Shown piece by piece: positions 15,101 to 35,355 of a stretch of DNA of 64,000 bases (position 1 is the first letter of the stretch; every line of letters starts with the position of its first letter). The notes beneath the pieces were generated by a model. The model did no database searches, had not been told where the DNA came from, and worked only from the letters and a program-made list of their open reading frames with translations. Source of the DNA: Enoplolaimus lenunculus (lineage: Eukaryota > Nematoda > Enoplea > Enoplida > Thoracostomopsidae); NCBI GenBank assembly GCA_030248215.1, contig JASANG010001013.1:434001-498000 (forward strand), in the 5' to 3' direction. Both the position numbers and the translations under genes were made by a program.

Positions 15101-16048
15101 AGTAAAAATAAGCGTGATTTTCTGCAATATAAAGCGTCATTCCCTTGTCACGGCTAGAAATAATTGACTCATTGCACTCCCATCACTGTCGACGGCCCAT
15201 GTTACTTTGAGGGGCGTCCAGGTTTCTGTTGGGTGTGTAATAGGGTAAATTTAGATTCTAGATTACAGTTTTTTTGGTTAGGCTTAGGAACACACTTTTG
15301 TAACGCTTAGGCTTAGGAATACGCTTAATCTACTGTTAAGCCTCTAAAAGTAACATTGGTCACCATGGCTATAGCACTGTACTAAAGTTTCAAACAAATG
15401 AACTTCGTCAACCGCAGATTTTCCGAATTGCAGTTGCAGGACAGCGCAAAAATGTAAACATATAATTACTAAAATTTGAAATTCCTAATTCTTTGATTAT
15501 AACAAATTTTAAAGAAACAGTTTCCAAAGGACAAATCTCAAATGCAGGGTGCAACCGGAATTCCGATTAAGGTATGCAAGTCCGGTATTTTTCACTATCC
15601 GGTTCCCGTTTTAAATCCGCTACCTTTCCACCGAAATTTTCCGGCATTTTCGGGATTGAAAATTTCTCTCATTCGAAAATTTTACAAAAATTGGCATATT
15701 ATTCTAATTTAATTTTCTAAAATTGTCTGAGATTGTATTGCCAAAATTGTCAATTTTTGGCCGCATTTGTTGCTGGATTTTGGCATTCTAATGTGTTTGC
15801 ACCATTAAAAGTGATAAAATAGCGCTAAAATAAGTTTTCTGGTGATAGGTATTTGTTGTCCAGTTCCGAACCGGCATTTTTTAACTTTCCGGTTCCGGTA
15901 TTTTATAAGTATTATAGTTGAACCCTGCTCAAATGACATCAACACTTACATTTACTAAACAATCAATGACCTTTTCCATGTAAACCAGTTGACATTTATA
16001 CGGCTCGTATGGAAAATCGATCGAAATACCTTTGATAATGACCTGCAT
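102..16048 (-). CDS. RTEL1: RTEL1-like Fe-S DEAH-box DNA helicase, 22 exons
   Basis: Family role: XPD-type 5'-3' DNA helicase that unwinds D-loops and telomeric T-loops in the nucleus. Exons: 16048-15950, 14937-14688, 13809-13713, 13422-13341, 12669-12609, 12272-12188, 11805-11721, 11341-11276, 8792-8694, 8466-8352, 7839-7612, 7317-7178, 6916-6624, 6071-5958, 5167-5041, 4427-4272, 3988-3833, 2882-2764, 2021-1835, 1639-1543, 1372-1164, 341-102. They sum to 1035 codons with matching phases. Seen: N-terminus [20 protein letters not shown]; Walker A SPTGTGKT (Lys47); four Fe-S cysteines near 162, 180, 189 and 227; DEAH at 270-273; [13 protein letters not shown]; motif [15 protein letters not shown] at 766-778. 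The last exon ends in a basic KRPRIKIAK stretch, probably an NLS. It then either reads VC-stop at 93 or splices at GTATGT to an exon outside the window, so harmonin-like C-terminal domains are not visible. The DDX11, FANCJ and XPD paralogues fit less well at the N-terminus and in the YLSR/MPYNYLLD region. Confidence 0.93.
641..924. mobile_element. family J MITE copy (TA target), RTEL1 intron 21
   Basis: Flanked by TA on both sides, with ends CAGCCACCGGCC... and ...CAGCCTGTAACTG. The interior is built from GTCGCGGTTGCG-like steps. It shares ends and interior with copies at 5633-5954 and 21626-21875. The TA duplication suggests a Tc1/mariner-mobilised MITE. Confidence 0.65.
3094..3459. mobile_element. 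family F hAT-type MITE, perfect 8-bp TSD
   Basis: Starts CAGGGAGGCAAC, ends GTGCCACCCTG, flanked by GTAGACAA at 3086-3093 and 3460-3467. The interior has repeated GGATTCGGTTTCGG steps. It lies in RTEL1 intron 17. Confidence 0.85.
4140..4257 (-). mobile_element. truncated family A MITE in an RTEL1 intron
   Basis: Matches the distal part of family A: GCGGGACTGCAAAAGAGCAAG, AAGCTTTAGACT, TTTAGGCTTAGGCTTAGG, then GGCTCTGATCTATAGATGG. It ends 15 bp from RTEL1 exon 16 (4272-4427). Confidence 0.55.
5633..5954. mobile_element. family J MITE copy ending at the RTEL1 exon 14 splice donor
   Basis: The ends are TA|CAGCCACGTGCAGAATTAAG and the inverted CAGTCGCCAGAATTAAGTGC|TA. The right TA (5955-5956) supplies the T of the donor GT (5957-5956) of the RTEL1 exon that ends at 5958. 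The interior is GTCGCAGTTGCG-like, as in the other J copies. Confidence 0.7.
7325..7375. repeat. (AAAT)n microsatellite
   Basis: A run of TAAA/AAAT units in an RTEL1 intron, next to the acceptor of the exon at 7317-7178. Confidence 0.8.
8919..9300. mobile_element. family G MITE copies (TCTCAAATG...GCACCTATTATCAGTTGG)
   Basis: The left end is TTCTCAGATGTCTATAGCAT, with a second inner start GTGTGTAGCACCTATTATCA at 8976. The right end has AGGTGCTATATGCATCTGAG at about 9091-9115. A further end-like piece (CGCCAACTGGTACGTAATAG) follows at about 9250. Other copies are at 35152-35355 and 59371-59570. Confidence 0.6.
9640..10760 (-). pseudogene. degraded piggyBac-type transposase in RTEL1 intron 8
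   Basis: Pieces of a piggyBac (DDE_Tnp_1_7) transposase lie in N-to-C order on the minus strand: [16 protein letters not shown] with NVVRQTPGV near 10620-10540; [19 protein letters not shown] near 10265-10210; the family's FRG block, [13 protein letters not shown], near 10097-10052; and the late block [16 protein letters not shown] near 9920-9870. These fall in different frames with stops between them, so the copy is dead. No TTAA-flanked termini were identified. It is a plain cut-and-paste transposon fossil and does not interrupt RTEL1 coding exons (8792 and 11276 flank it). Confidence 0.8.
10862..10985. repeat. 24-bp tandem repeat grown from family J sequence
   Basis: About five copies of a 24-bp unit of the type CGCAGTCGCGGTTTGAACCA, with small changes. 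The unit is the same CGCGGTT/TCGCAGT material that forms the interior of family J, so this looks like a tandem expansion of an internal part. Confidence 0.75.
12934..13143. mobile_element. family M MITE-like element, RTEL1 intron 4
   Basis: Imperfect TIRs of about 35 bp: the left has ACAAAATGTACCACC then GCGTCGCGTTTTTGCC, and the right is the complement, with AACAATGTACCCGGC then GTTGCGTTTTTGGCC. Only one copy was seen, so the exact edges are uncertain. Confidence 0.5.
15194..15361 (-). mobile_element. family B hAT-like MITE with TTAGGC units
   Basis: TIRs GGCCCATGTTACTTTGAGGG and its counterpart ending AGTAACATTGGTC. The interior carries short TTAGGCTTAGG tracts. It lies in RTEL1 intron 1. 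Confidence 0.75.
15545..15927. mobile_element. family F hAT-type MITE, perfect 8-bp TSD
   Basis: Starts CAGGGTGCAACCGGAATTCC, ends GTTGAACCCTG, flanked by CTCAAATG on both sides (15537-15544, 15928-15935). It lies in RTEL1 intron 1, ending 22 bp from exon 1. Confidence 0.9.
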
Positions 16049-16139
16049 TTTACGAACCTAGCGGATTCTAAATAGCGAATGAGTTAGCAGTTGATAAATT
16101 ATCGGTACAAGCGATGAACTTCGGTTCTCGAGTATGAGA

Positions 16140-16500
16140 TTAGGTTTTCATCTACAGAAGATACAGTTTTGCGTTAAGTTGTTTGTTTTCACGCTAATTT
16201 TTTACCAAATTTCGGCAATTCTTTCATGAAAATTGTGGCAAAAGTCAATCGAAACGCGCTAGCAAATAAATTTAGGAAAATTATGCAAATTTTACTACCG
16301 AAATTGCCGGAACCCCCGGCAAAAATTCTACCGAAGACCGACTTTCCGCCGGACCTCCTCGTGTACCCTGGGTTACGGCAATTTCTAATGTGAAATTTTT
16401 AATAACTTCGCTTTATCATGTACATCGTTCGACCGCGTTTTGATCTAGTTGGGACAATTTATGTGGGGAACAGGGTACAACCGGAAATCTGCGTCTACCT
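16140..16500. mobile_element. family F fragments between RTEL1 and DDX27
   Basis: The stretch up to 16369 ends CGTGTACCCTG and matches the right halves of the F copies ending at 60081 and 30540. A separate F start (CAGGGTACAACCGGAAAT) lies at 16453. Left ends and TSDs are not preserved. The remaining intergenic DNA to 17566 shows no gene. A minus-strand 60-aa frame at 16852-17034 is unrecognised. Confidence 0.55.
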
Positions 16501-17566
16501 CCGGTTGAAAATATTATCTCCCATTTTCAGTAATGAAATTTTCCAAACTTGTATTGTTGCATTATACAACTATTGAAAAATAAAGTGTCGCGATTTCTTA
16601 AACAATACGCCTGAAACTAAATTTTTACACTAAAGACACTTGCTAAAATTAGCGAATCCAACATTGTTTTAGCTAAGTAATTTCGTTTCAACTTCGACAA
16701 CTTTTGTTAACCTTCTGCTACGGTTAGCTTTAACGCTCCTTAAAACTTATCGCCGTTATTAACAATACAAACAGATTTTATTAATAATAGTAACAAATTC
16801 TCCAACAAAATAAATAAACGACCTACATTTACTTGGGTTCTAAATCCTAGATTAACTCATTAAGCAAAAGCACAGGCACTCCCTGTGCTGCCACTTACAG
16901 CTTCCCCGGACTATGACTTTAGCGAATCGAAGCTCAAGCCCAGGCATCCAACCAGGACCACGGTTGCAATACAATTCAGGATCATAAGAAACAAAAAACT
17001 GTTGACGAACTGATTTTTGTGGCCTTGTCCGCAATATCGCATGGCCCAGGCCACAATAGCTGTTAAAACAAAGTTATCTTAGTTTATGCCTATCTATTTT
17101 TCGTTTGCCATATTTTGATGTCTACTGGTTTCCGTTCAGTTATATTTTTTGCATTATTCTTGATTATTCCTTATTGCCAACAGGCATGTATTGTGATCAA
17201 GATTCATCAATAATAAGCAATGCTATAATCATTTTTCTTGTATTTTAACGCTTTCGTTTTGGCACACCGAAACCAGATCTACAAAAAATGACAATGCATA
17301 GAATGTAGAACCGATTATATATTTAGCTCAAGTTATTCAAAGCCAACGAAGCGCTATAATACAGAGGCCATCACGAAAAAATTTTACCACGGTTATGTAC
17401 AAACGCAACGGGCTAATTACTGAATGACAACATCAAACTAACCAAAATAATACCGCATTTAAGTCGATATTTACAAAATCGCAATGAACTCTTTAAAAAC
17501 TCGCATATTTTATGTTTAAAGCAATACAAACCAACTCTGTTTTATCAAAATATTCAAATTTTCAAC

Positions 17567-27069
<9,503 letters not shown>

Positions 27070-27164
27070 TACTTACGTTTTCCACTTAGCTGAAGCATTA
27101 AGGTCAGGCAACGAACTAAACAAAAAACCCCAAATTGTTCTTTCAGAATCGTTACTAGACGCCA

Positions 27165-28476
27165 TTTTTAAGATAATATGCTTCGTTCGATTTTGCCCAC
27201 TTTTTCTTGACATTCTTTGATAAGAAGTGTATCCGCTCCCTAGCTATGCAATTAATATTGTAACTATAAAGCGTAGTCACAAGTTGTGTTGGCATCGCAG
27301 AGCATACTATAAATACTGAGCAAAATCAAGTCTCAGCTATATCAAACAGTTTAGTCCTAGTAAACCAACCATTACTTATAATCTGATGTGGTTAATGCTT
27401 AAAGAACTATTCTTTTTAGAATTCAACCGTTTATTTCGGAAATGTGTGTTTTTACGAACGTTACACCGAAACCATTCAATCATCTTCATCCTCCTAATAA
27501 CCTTTAAAAAGTCATGGAAGCTGGTTCTACAGTACAGTGCGGCTTTACGTCAGGGCCGTTTCCATGGACCATAACCGCAGTCGCAAGTTGCGATTGGATT
27601 TCTGCAAAAATATTTCAAGGACTACTGAACACTCTGTTATAATTTGCCACCTAACTACGCAACGCGCAGCAAGGTTACAATGCCATCAGCTAGCATCGAC
27701 ATAAGCATTTGGCACCAAGTGTCAGCTGGCTGTAATTTTAAATGTGTATGCAATGAACGTTAAATAAATTATTAAGCCTAATGTCTAAACTTAAGCCTAT
27801 AAAGCAAAAAATAGACCAATGCTTAAACTTAGACCATTCTGGTCCCACAGAAGAACATTTCACCCCTGATAGGTCTAAACTTTGCCCACTGGGATCTCGT
27901 TTATCGCAAATAATCGTGCCAAAAACATGAAAAATTGTGAACAAATATTTAATTGGAAAGTTATTTTTGTGTTTTCGTCAACAGACCATACCACACAGCT
28001 TGAGGGAAAGAATCTTTATTCTAATTTTGCACAAACTTATAATGAGTTTTCGCGCATACTTTTTCTGTGTCATCAGAGGTTGTAGCAGAACAAACAAAAT
28101 ACATATGGTTTAGTATAAAGGCTAAGGAACAACGCTGAGTTTCTGCACGCTATAGCAATTATTTTGTGATACTGTGAAAATTAGTTTTGTTTCGTGCTTT
28201 ATGTCACAAAAGTATTTTATTTGCATTTTTGCGCACGGATTTAATGAATATACACAATATTCTTGCATGTGACGACGAAATTTTTAAATGTCAGTCTGTA
28301 ACCCGGAGATAATAAAAGAAATAGTTGTTAAGTGATACCGAAATCTGTATTTTATTATAACTGTATTAAAAATCTATTGTGCGTTTCTGAAAAAATATAT
28401 TTTTGACATAAAATTAGGCCAAATCTACATATATTATTCAAACTTATCAAAAATTACCTACAAAAGTGCATACCTA
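27165..28476. other. upstream of DDX27, no gene seen
   Basis: Presumed DDX27 promoter side. It holds a fragment of family J at about 27565-27600 (CCGCAGTCGCAAGTTGCG) and a truncated family A copy at 27756-27875, with AAGCCTAA and CTTAAGCC units and the A-type end TGGTCCCACAGAAGAACATT. Nothing else is recognised. Confidence 0.5.
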
Positions 28477-28710
28477 CACAGTAAATTCCGGTGTGGTGAT
28501 TAATCAGCTCAGAAAGCCAATTAGTAATTTCTGGTTATTTATGAGTTAATAAAACTCGAAACTACAACTCGCTTCGTGTGGAGTTAAAACGCAGAACGAG
28601 TTCAAATCAATTCAGAATTCTGAGTTGTGAAAAACCTAATTCAGTGCACAAACGTCCTGAAACGATTCAACTCATTCTGAGTTAAAATCAACTCATTGGA
28701 ATTTGCAGTG
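28477..28710. mobile_element. family D MITE, TA target
   Basis: TA|CACAGTAAATTCCGG at the left and GGAATTTGCAGTG|TA at the right. The interior is made of inverted GAGTTGA/TCAACTC steps (AACTCAGA, TGAGTTA), so the whole is strongly self-complementary. Confidence 0.8.
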
Positions 28711-28954
28711 TAAACAAAATCTTTGAATTGCGGAATTCTCAGAAAATTACAAATGAGGTACCATGAGGCACTTCTGAGGGATTCGGAACTTTGGAAAATA
28801 CCTGATCCCAACGTAGTTCATGAAATAGTGTAGGTTATTTATAGTATAATTTTCGTATTGGTTTCATACAGTATTCAGTACACAATATATTCCGATCACG
28901 TTCACAAGATAATAGAATTTTCGGTTAAACACGTTTATTGAAGAACAATATATA

Positions 28955-29417
28955 CTGTAGTGAGTGACCCGAATAAGAGGGGGAAACTAATATTCATTTG
29001 GCCTCTCCAGAGGGTACCCCCCTTGTTATTTGGTTACAGACAGTTGTTTTTTTTGAACCCACGTTCCGCCGCCCTTTCTTACTGATATATATCCGGTACT
29101 GCAAATATCCGTTGAATTATATAAACGTTTATTTGTCTTGTGTCAATAACTTGAGCGATAATGCTAGTTTATACTTAGGAATGTGCTTTCAAAATTTAAG
29201 TACGCTTTAAAGTTTCTAACACAAGTTATTTGAACCTGGAGTCGTTTATGTGCTACAATTATATAGGGTTATTTGACATTTATGGACTCTAATTAGGGTT
29301 TAGGGACTTTATCCGCTTACGGACTCTTATTTGGGATACGGACTCCAATTGATTTAAACTCAAAATGGGGACCCCCCACTCTCATTACCCCTCCCCCTCT
29401 TATTCGGGTCAATACAG
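28955..29417. mobile_element. family C MITE, about 460 bp, TA target
   Basis: TA|CTGTAGTGAGTGACCCGAAT at the left and the complement ...TATTCGGGTCAATACAG|TA at the right. The right half repeats GGACTCTTATTTGGGATACG-type units. Copies are at 36605-37011 and 46131-46483, with a partial one at 40196-40405. Confidence 0.85.
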
Positions 29418-29561
29418 TAGGATATGACCAAAATTTCTATATGCACATCCTACGATTACGACTGTGAGTATATGCGGTGAAGCTTGTGTATGTGCAGAGT
29501 GTGTAATGTTAAGACACGTATATGCTCGTGCACATATAGCACCAAAGGAAATTATGATATC

Positions 29562-29640
29562 GCCGCATGGTGTAATGGGTAGCGCTCTTGACTCGCGAGC
29601 AAGAGGTCCGAGATTCGATTGTACTGTAAATTCCGTTGAG
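29562..29640 (+). repeat. tRNA-like sequence (A and B box), not a good tRNA
   Basis: CATGGTGTAATGGGTAGCGC resembles an A box, and GAGATTCGATT a B box. The anticodon arm CTCTTG...CAAGAG encloses nine bases, and no acceptor stem closes. It is probably a SINE head or decayed tRNA pseudogene, joined to the family D end at 29624. Confidence 0.5.
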
Positions 29641-30032
29641 TTTAATAACCAATTGAGAGCTAGAATCAGCTTTTTTCTGGTACCTACATTTCTGAGTTAG
29701 GTACTAAACAGTGAATAGAATTCACTCTGAGAGTTGATTCAATTCCGGTTGAGTTGTGTAATTAACTCATAATGAGTTGAATCAACTCTCAGAATTCTGT
29801 GTTGAGAAAGACCTAACTCTTGAATTAGGTGTTTCAAAACTCAGGAATCTAGAATGATTAAAATCGTTCTGAGTTTCATTAATCAACTCTGATCTGGAAT
29901 TGAAATCAACTCAGACTGGTGAAATCAACTCAAAGTGACTTAAAACTTAAAGTACTATTTTCAAATCAGAAATAATAAAAAAAATAATTCTCTCCCTCAA
30001 TTGATTAATCAACTCATAGGATTGTTACAGTG
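29624..30032. mobile_element. family D MITE, enlarged copy
   Basis: Starts CTGTAAATTCCGTTGAG and ends ACTCATAGGATTGTTACAGTG. The interior has many GAGTTGATTCAA/TCAACTC repeats. It is longer than the other D copies, so it may contain a nested second copy. Confidence 0.65.
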
Positions 30033-30378
30033 GCAGCCAAATGCTATTTTAGCGATTTTACTATGTTTTCAAAAAATTTCTATACATTTTTAAAATTGGT
30101 TACTTAAAATTTAGATACGGCCGCCCCTGCCCCTGCTACTGCGGTCTCGTATATATTAATTAATAGTCTAAATTTGAATATATGGCTTTGTATAACAGTT
30201 TATTTCGTTATGTTTTTTTCATTCATAGATTAGCCAATTCGCAGTAACCATAGTGACCTTTTCATGGCTTTGTTATCGACAGATAACTGTTCGTTATTGA
30301 GTATAGGAAACACTGATAAAAGTGACTATTAAAGAGCTGGCATTATAGCCGTATTTTAAGATGACTCTGGTTTTAAAA

Positions 30379-30540
30379 TCGGTGCAACCGGAGGTTAAAA
30401 ATACCGGAGCCGTAGGTCAACAAAATTATCCGGAGCCGGAGGTCAAGCTGTATTTTGTAAAATTATGCAAAATTTACTACCATAGTTGCCGGAACATTTT
30501 GCCGAAACCGGAACCGGATGAAGACCTCTATCTGTACCCT
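30379..30540. mobile_element. partial family F element
   Basis: GGTGCAACCGGAGGTTAAAA at the left and a right end reading TATCTGTACCCTG, with CCGGAGCCGGAGG steps between. No TSD was seen. Confidence 0.55.
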
Positions 30541-30700
30541 GAGATATAGAAATATCAGCAAGGGCGGCCGCACGAGTAACATCAAAGGTTCTAGTAACCT
30601 TTGGGTATGTATAAAATAAGGGGAGATCTAGAGAATCCCAAATAAACGAAAACATAATTTATAAGAAAGCAACAACTTAAAAACACACGCAAACTTTAAA

Positions 30701-30800
30701 CACTGTAAATTCCAATGAGTTGATTAATCAACTTCGATCATTCCATATGTTCTCATATGTGAAAATTGACAACGCCAATTTCTCAATTGAGTTTGAAAAA
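30701..30800. mobile_element. one end of a family D MITE
   Basis: CACTGTAAATTCCAATGAGTTGATTAATCAACT is the intact left end (coordinates 30701-30733). The rest decays into AT-rich sequence without a right end. Confidence 0.6.
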
Positions 30801-30871
30801 ACCGTAGCAACGGGGATCTGAAAAAATTAAAATTTTTCAAATGGGAATTTAAACGTCGCCAATTTTCACCA

Positions 30872-31045
30872 TCAGGCCCGTTTCTAGCTCACATTGCTAG
30901 GGGAGGGGGCTAAAAATTTTTCAAGAGGGGCAGACAAGGGTATTCGTTGACCTACAAGCAAAGTTGAAAATTTTCCAGGGGGCCCAAAATTTTTCCAGGG
31001 TGAGGGGCTGAGCCCCCTTGGCCCCCGTTGGCTACGGGCCCGATT
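30872..31045. mobile_element. family I element (GGGCCCGTAGCCA ends)
   Basis: Left GGCCCGTTTCTAGCTCACAT, right GTTGGCTACGGGCCCG. Between them are CCAGGGGGCCCAAAATTTTT-type steps. Related pieces lie near 33640-33840, 34160-34320, 43148-43390, 45675-45955, 48780-48850, 54310-54350 and 58195-58255. The superfamily is unknown. Confidence 0.6.
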
Positions 31046-31837
31046 TCCACACACGGGATGGTACACGATTAAAACAGAATGCCGCGTACGCTGTATTGCA
31101 AATGGGGTTTACAGTACTTAATATTTTGACAAAGGTGTATTTGCCTTACCTCGTAAAGGTTGTGATTTCGTTAATGTCTATTTCAAAAAATAACTTTGAA
31201 ACAAATTTTTGACAAAGCTTCATATATAATAAGGTCGAAACGCTGTCAGAATTGTATTTTTAGACTTAAAATACTACAGGAAACCAATAAAACCTTTCTT
31301 TCAGTCTCTCTCGTTGTTCGTAGAAACCTATTTCAGACATTTAAGTATAGGCTTTTTGTTTACCCCTGACGTAAGAATAGCCGCATTATACAAGTTTTGG
31401 CCTCAGGTTTAGCGTATAAAGTTCGTTACAGGAAAGGTATTAAATTTAAGCATAGCAACGTTGTAATTACAAAGCATACTTTAGGTTATTGGCCTTTGGT
31501 TATATTTTGAAAGTGTACTATGAATAGAACAACTTTTTAAATAGCATATGATTATAAATTAAAACAAAGCATAATCTGAATATTTATTTTCTGAAAATAT
31601 TTTCAATTTTAGTAAAATTAAAATGAAACGATGTACGGGCAATAAATATATAACTAGTACACATAGATGCACACATGCGAAACTGGACTATGGCTTCTTC
31701 GGACCTAAGCCAAATTGTTGCCTGGTCCCTAATATTAAGTAAACGAAATTAAAAACTGCTTTTTGAAAAGCTGTAGTGCTTTCAAATATATACAATGCAT
31801 ACAGGTTTGATTTGCATGCGTAAACGTAAACAAATAT

Positions 31838-31892
31838 CTGTTGGAACGCTGCCCAAAATACGTATGTGGGGCGTTCCAGCTTTAATACATAG
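31838..31892. repeat. family H short palindrome-like repeat
   Basis: TTGGAACGCTGCCCAAAATACGTATGTGGGGCGTTCCA-type sequence. Related pieces are at 4605-4662 (GCGCCCTACATACATAATTT), 37025-37215 (two arms) and 49326-49368. These look like ends of one MITE family. Confidence 0.5.
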
Positions 31893-33199
31893 ATATCGCC
31901 CAAAAAGCTTTGCGGCCGTTATATGCAACATTTTAACAATCTCGGTTCGTTCATCTTTCGGCAAAGCCTCGATCCTTGTGCCCTCGGGCGGAAGAAGCAT
32001 TACTTAAAGACCCTCATGCAGTTTCATGCTCTCGGCCTTCAGCCTTGAGCAGATGAAAGGCGGAACCGCTCTTGGTGTCTTTGACTAATACCTTTTGAGT
32101 GGCCTAGCGCCCACGGATGTGTACAAATGTTTCCTCGGGAATTATAAGTTATAGCCCTGCTTGCAGGACGATGTTAATGGGCGTTTGTGAATATATCTAT
32201 TGAGCGAAACCAAACGCAAAGCGTTTCATGTTTTGCACTCAGGGGTCGAAAAGTGGATGTCCGTCCGTCCGTCCGTCTGTCTGTCTGTCTGTCCGTCCGA
32301 AAGGAATCGTAGGAACCGCTAAACTGATTTTGATCAACTGTTTTTGTTTCAAAGCTTATTATCTTGGGATGTTAACATCGCATTGGTGTTGTAAAATTTT
32401 TTAGCCGTTTATTAGCTGCAGACTAATTTGCATAATTGGTTAAGCTTAAAGTAGAACTTTTTACAATATTTCACTAATTATTAGGGTTTGCAAGCAATCT
32501 AATTTCAGTATTAAAGTGTTTTTCGGTGCGAGAAATCTGAATAAATTGTTTATACACAACCAAAACCGATCAATGAATAGTTAGCTAATAACTAAGTTGC
32601 GTATCATTAGATTAATTGGAAAGTAAGTGGGCCAAACTATCCGTTTGTGCTTTATAAATTTAGAATGTTTAACCGGACTGATTACAAAGTAATTATATCT
32701 AAGGTTCGCTCAATACATGTAGTTCTACTACGACTGGTATATTTATGTAACTGTATTAGGCCTGCGGTACATTGTTTTGCTTATAGAATAAGGGTTTGTT
32801 TCACCATATGTATCAGGGTACAATCGGAGGTCTTCCAAAGACTCTGGCAAAAATTCGAAACCCCGTCTCCGATACAAATTTTGCTGGTGGATTTGCCAAT
32901 TTCAGTAGTGACATTGTTTCGTATTTTTATATGTTCTGTCGTTCAAGAAGTCGTTTGTAACATTCAAAGACGGTGATAAAGGGTACTGGAATATGGATGG
33001 CGCCACCTTCCAATGGTTCAAGGGACTAAAACAATTTTTCAACCTCAAATCTGTAACAAGTAACATCTGTTGTTTTTTCTGAAAAATCCCAAAAAGGATT
33101 CAGTGTTGCGGTTAATACTGTCCTAAGTTTGTAGTGCAAACTTTCCATACTTATACAAATGCATTTTTGATGCTCCGGTATCCGCCGGGACCTTCCACC
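31893..33199. other. no gene seen; microsatellite and dispersed repeats
   Basis: Holds a CCGT/CTGT microsatellite at 32258-32302 and a 40-bp sequence at 32705-32745 (CGCTCAATACATGTAGT... CTACGACTGG) repeated at 26724-26760. A minus-strand frame at 31782-32000 overlaps the family H repeat and is not credible as a gene. Confidence 0.5.
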
Positions 33200-33592
33200 G
33201 GAATTATCCTGATCTCAGGACCCCAGCAATTATCCATATCCCAAAACCCCAGCAATTATCCAAATCCCAAGACCCCAGCAATTATCCAGATCCCAAGTCC
33301 CTAGCAATTATCCAGATCCCAAGACCCCAGCAATTATCCAGATCCCAAGACCCCAGCAATTATCCAGATCCCAAGACCCCAGCAATTATCCAAATCCCAA
33401 GACCCCAGCAATCATCCAGATCCCAAGACCCCAGCAATTATCCAGATCCCAAGAACCCAGCAATCATCCAGATACCAAGACCCCAGCAATTATCCAGATC
33501 CCAAGAGCCCAGCAATTATCCAGATCCCAAGAGCCCAGCAATTATCCAGATCCCAAGACCCCAGCAATTTTCCAGATCCCAAGACCCCAGGA
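33200..33592. repeat. 26-bp minisatellite, about 15 copies
   Basis: Tandem unit AGCAATTATCCAGATCCCAA plus GACCCC, with scattered point changes (AAATCCC, AGAGCCC, CAATCATCC). The variants show it is older or more drifted than the perfect array at 57180. Confidence 0.92.
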
Positions 33593-33639
33593 ATTCTTCG
33601 GAACCCCCGATGGCTAAATGTGTAGCATGTGCCCATCCT

Positions 33640-34320
33640 TTCACTCGGCAAACCGCCGTCCAGGCCTGTAGCCAGCTGGTCACTTTGCTTCGGTAGCTTA
33701 AAATTTTTCAGGAGAAGCGTTCCACGTTCTTCAATGAGTTACAAGCAAAGGTGAATACTTTCTAGGGGCTCAAAATTTTCCAGGGGGGCTGAGCTCCCCC
33801 AGGCCTCCTCTTGGCTGCTGATTCGCAGCCGTTTCTGGTTAGGTTTCAAGTAACTTTTGAAGTTTCACAAGCAGAGATTTTCAAAAAGGAACGTAAAGAC
33901 TAAATTTTGACAAAACTGCGTAAAAATTTCAAAGTTCACAATTTGGATGTTGTTTTCACTGCGTTCGTATGCCTCACCGCCAACTCCAGTACCGGCCAAA
34001 CCTGTTCACTTTTCGGTTGGGTATTTCCCCCTCCAGTTGCAGCCTAAGCAACAATACTCTTTAAAGGTAACCTAGTTTTTCCGGGGGTACGTTCAGTCGA
34101 ATCGGAAGCGATGCTTAAACGAATGAATTAATTTCAAGTCATCCAGGTGTCCGTATCCAGGTCACCTTGCTAAGTTGGCTATTTTTCATGATAATTATAC
34201 AAGGTATTTCGATGAGTTACAAGCACGATTGAAAAGCTTTCAGGAGGGCCAAAATGGATCCAGGGAGGACTCAACCCTTCCCTGGCTCCCGTCTGGCTAC
34301 GAGCAAGTGGTCAGCTCAAA
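33640..34320. repeat. two family I pieces
   Basis: At 33655-33835: AGGCCTGTAGCCAGCTGGTC, TTTTTCAGGAGAAGCG, GAGTTACAAGCAAAGGTGAA, CCAGGGGGGCTGAGCTCCCC. A second piece at 34180-34310 has GATGAGTTACAAGCACGATTG, TTTCAGGAGGGCC, then CTGGCTCCCGTCTGGCTACG. Both match the order of parts in the copy at 30872. Confidence 0.55.
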
Positions 34321-34789
34321 ACTTCTTGGGTATCCCAACGATCTATCGTATTCAGGTTGTTTGAAAACGCTGTCAAACCTGTGTTAGGCAAAACAGATGG
34401 GTAAACGCTCGCCAGGATACTGTGCCTTTATCTCCTGTTCACCGTATTTGCGGCCCTAAACCCAAAGTTTAGCTCCCAGCGGCCCCACTTTTAAATTACT
34501 ATGATTCTTGTTGGTTTGTGCCTAAACGTTAAGAACCAAATGCTTATAAAAGAGCCTGCCTGGCTGATGTTTAGTTTGACCTGTTTGTTTTTTGGTTGTT
34601 TAGGTTGCCAAACCTAAATTTCTGGCAAAGATTATCGTTTAAGCAAACAGTTTGCTGCTGTTGGCAATTTGTGAATATTTACGTTTCAGCGTTGTGAACT
34701 GAATAGCAATATTGCACTTGCTCCAAAACCTTGATTTTGTTCATAATTTTAGGCGTAGGTTCCAACTTGTAGCCTTTAGGCCGAGGGTC

Positions 34790-35096
34790 GCCAATGTAAA
34801 GAACTGGGGCGGAACAGTATTATAAGCATATTCCTAAGCCTAAGACTAAGCCTAAGGCTAAACCTAAGCGTAAGAATGAGCATATTCCGGCCCATGTGTA
34901 GAACAGGGGCGGTACAGTAGTATTTGCATATTCCTAAGTCTAAGCCTAAGCGTAGGCCTAAGCGTAAGAATGAGCATATTCCTAAGTCAAAGCCTAGGCC
35001 TAAACCTAAGCCAAGCAAAAAAATTAGTCTAAAGCTTAAGCTTACATTATTCTAGTCCCACAGACAAACTCTCCGCCCCTGATCTTTACATGGGCC
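34790..35096 (+). mobile_element. family A MITE inserted in an older family A MITE
   Basis: A truncated A copy starts at 34790 (GCCAATGTAAAGAACTGGGG) and runs to 34888. A full copy, 34889-35096, starts GGCCCATGTGTAGAACAGGG and ends CTGATCTTTACATGGGCC. Both carry CCTAAG tracts. Confidence 0.75.
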
Positions 35097-35151
35097 CGAT
35101 GTTCTATGGACTTCGCTTTTGATTTGGTTTGAGTTTCCGTTGAGATCCGCG

Positions 35152-35355
35152 TTCTCAAATGTGTGTTGCACCTCTTATCGGTTGGGAAAAATTTACAAAT
35201 TTTTTGCCGTTCAGTTCAACGTTTTGTTCAATTCCGTGTTTTTTGTGCAGTGAAATATTTTCAACGACTGTGAAAAGCTTATTAAATGTCAGCTAGTGCG
35301 TTAGTCTGATAACCTATCATTGATCAATTAATTGGTGCTATAAATATTTGAGAAT
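35152..35355. mobile_element. family G MITE
   Basis: TCTCAAATGTGTGTTGCACC then TCTTATCGGTTGG at the left; ATTGGTGCTATAAATATTTGAGA at the right (35334-35355). Confidence 0.65.

Noticed and set aside
27076-27164. MASSNDSERTIWGFLFSSL... frame with a GTAAGT donor just upstream of the DDX27 start
   Set aside because: Its phase does not join the next DDX27 exon, and the conserved family N-terminus begins at 27069. It may be an upstream ORF, but I cannot support an exon.
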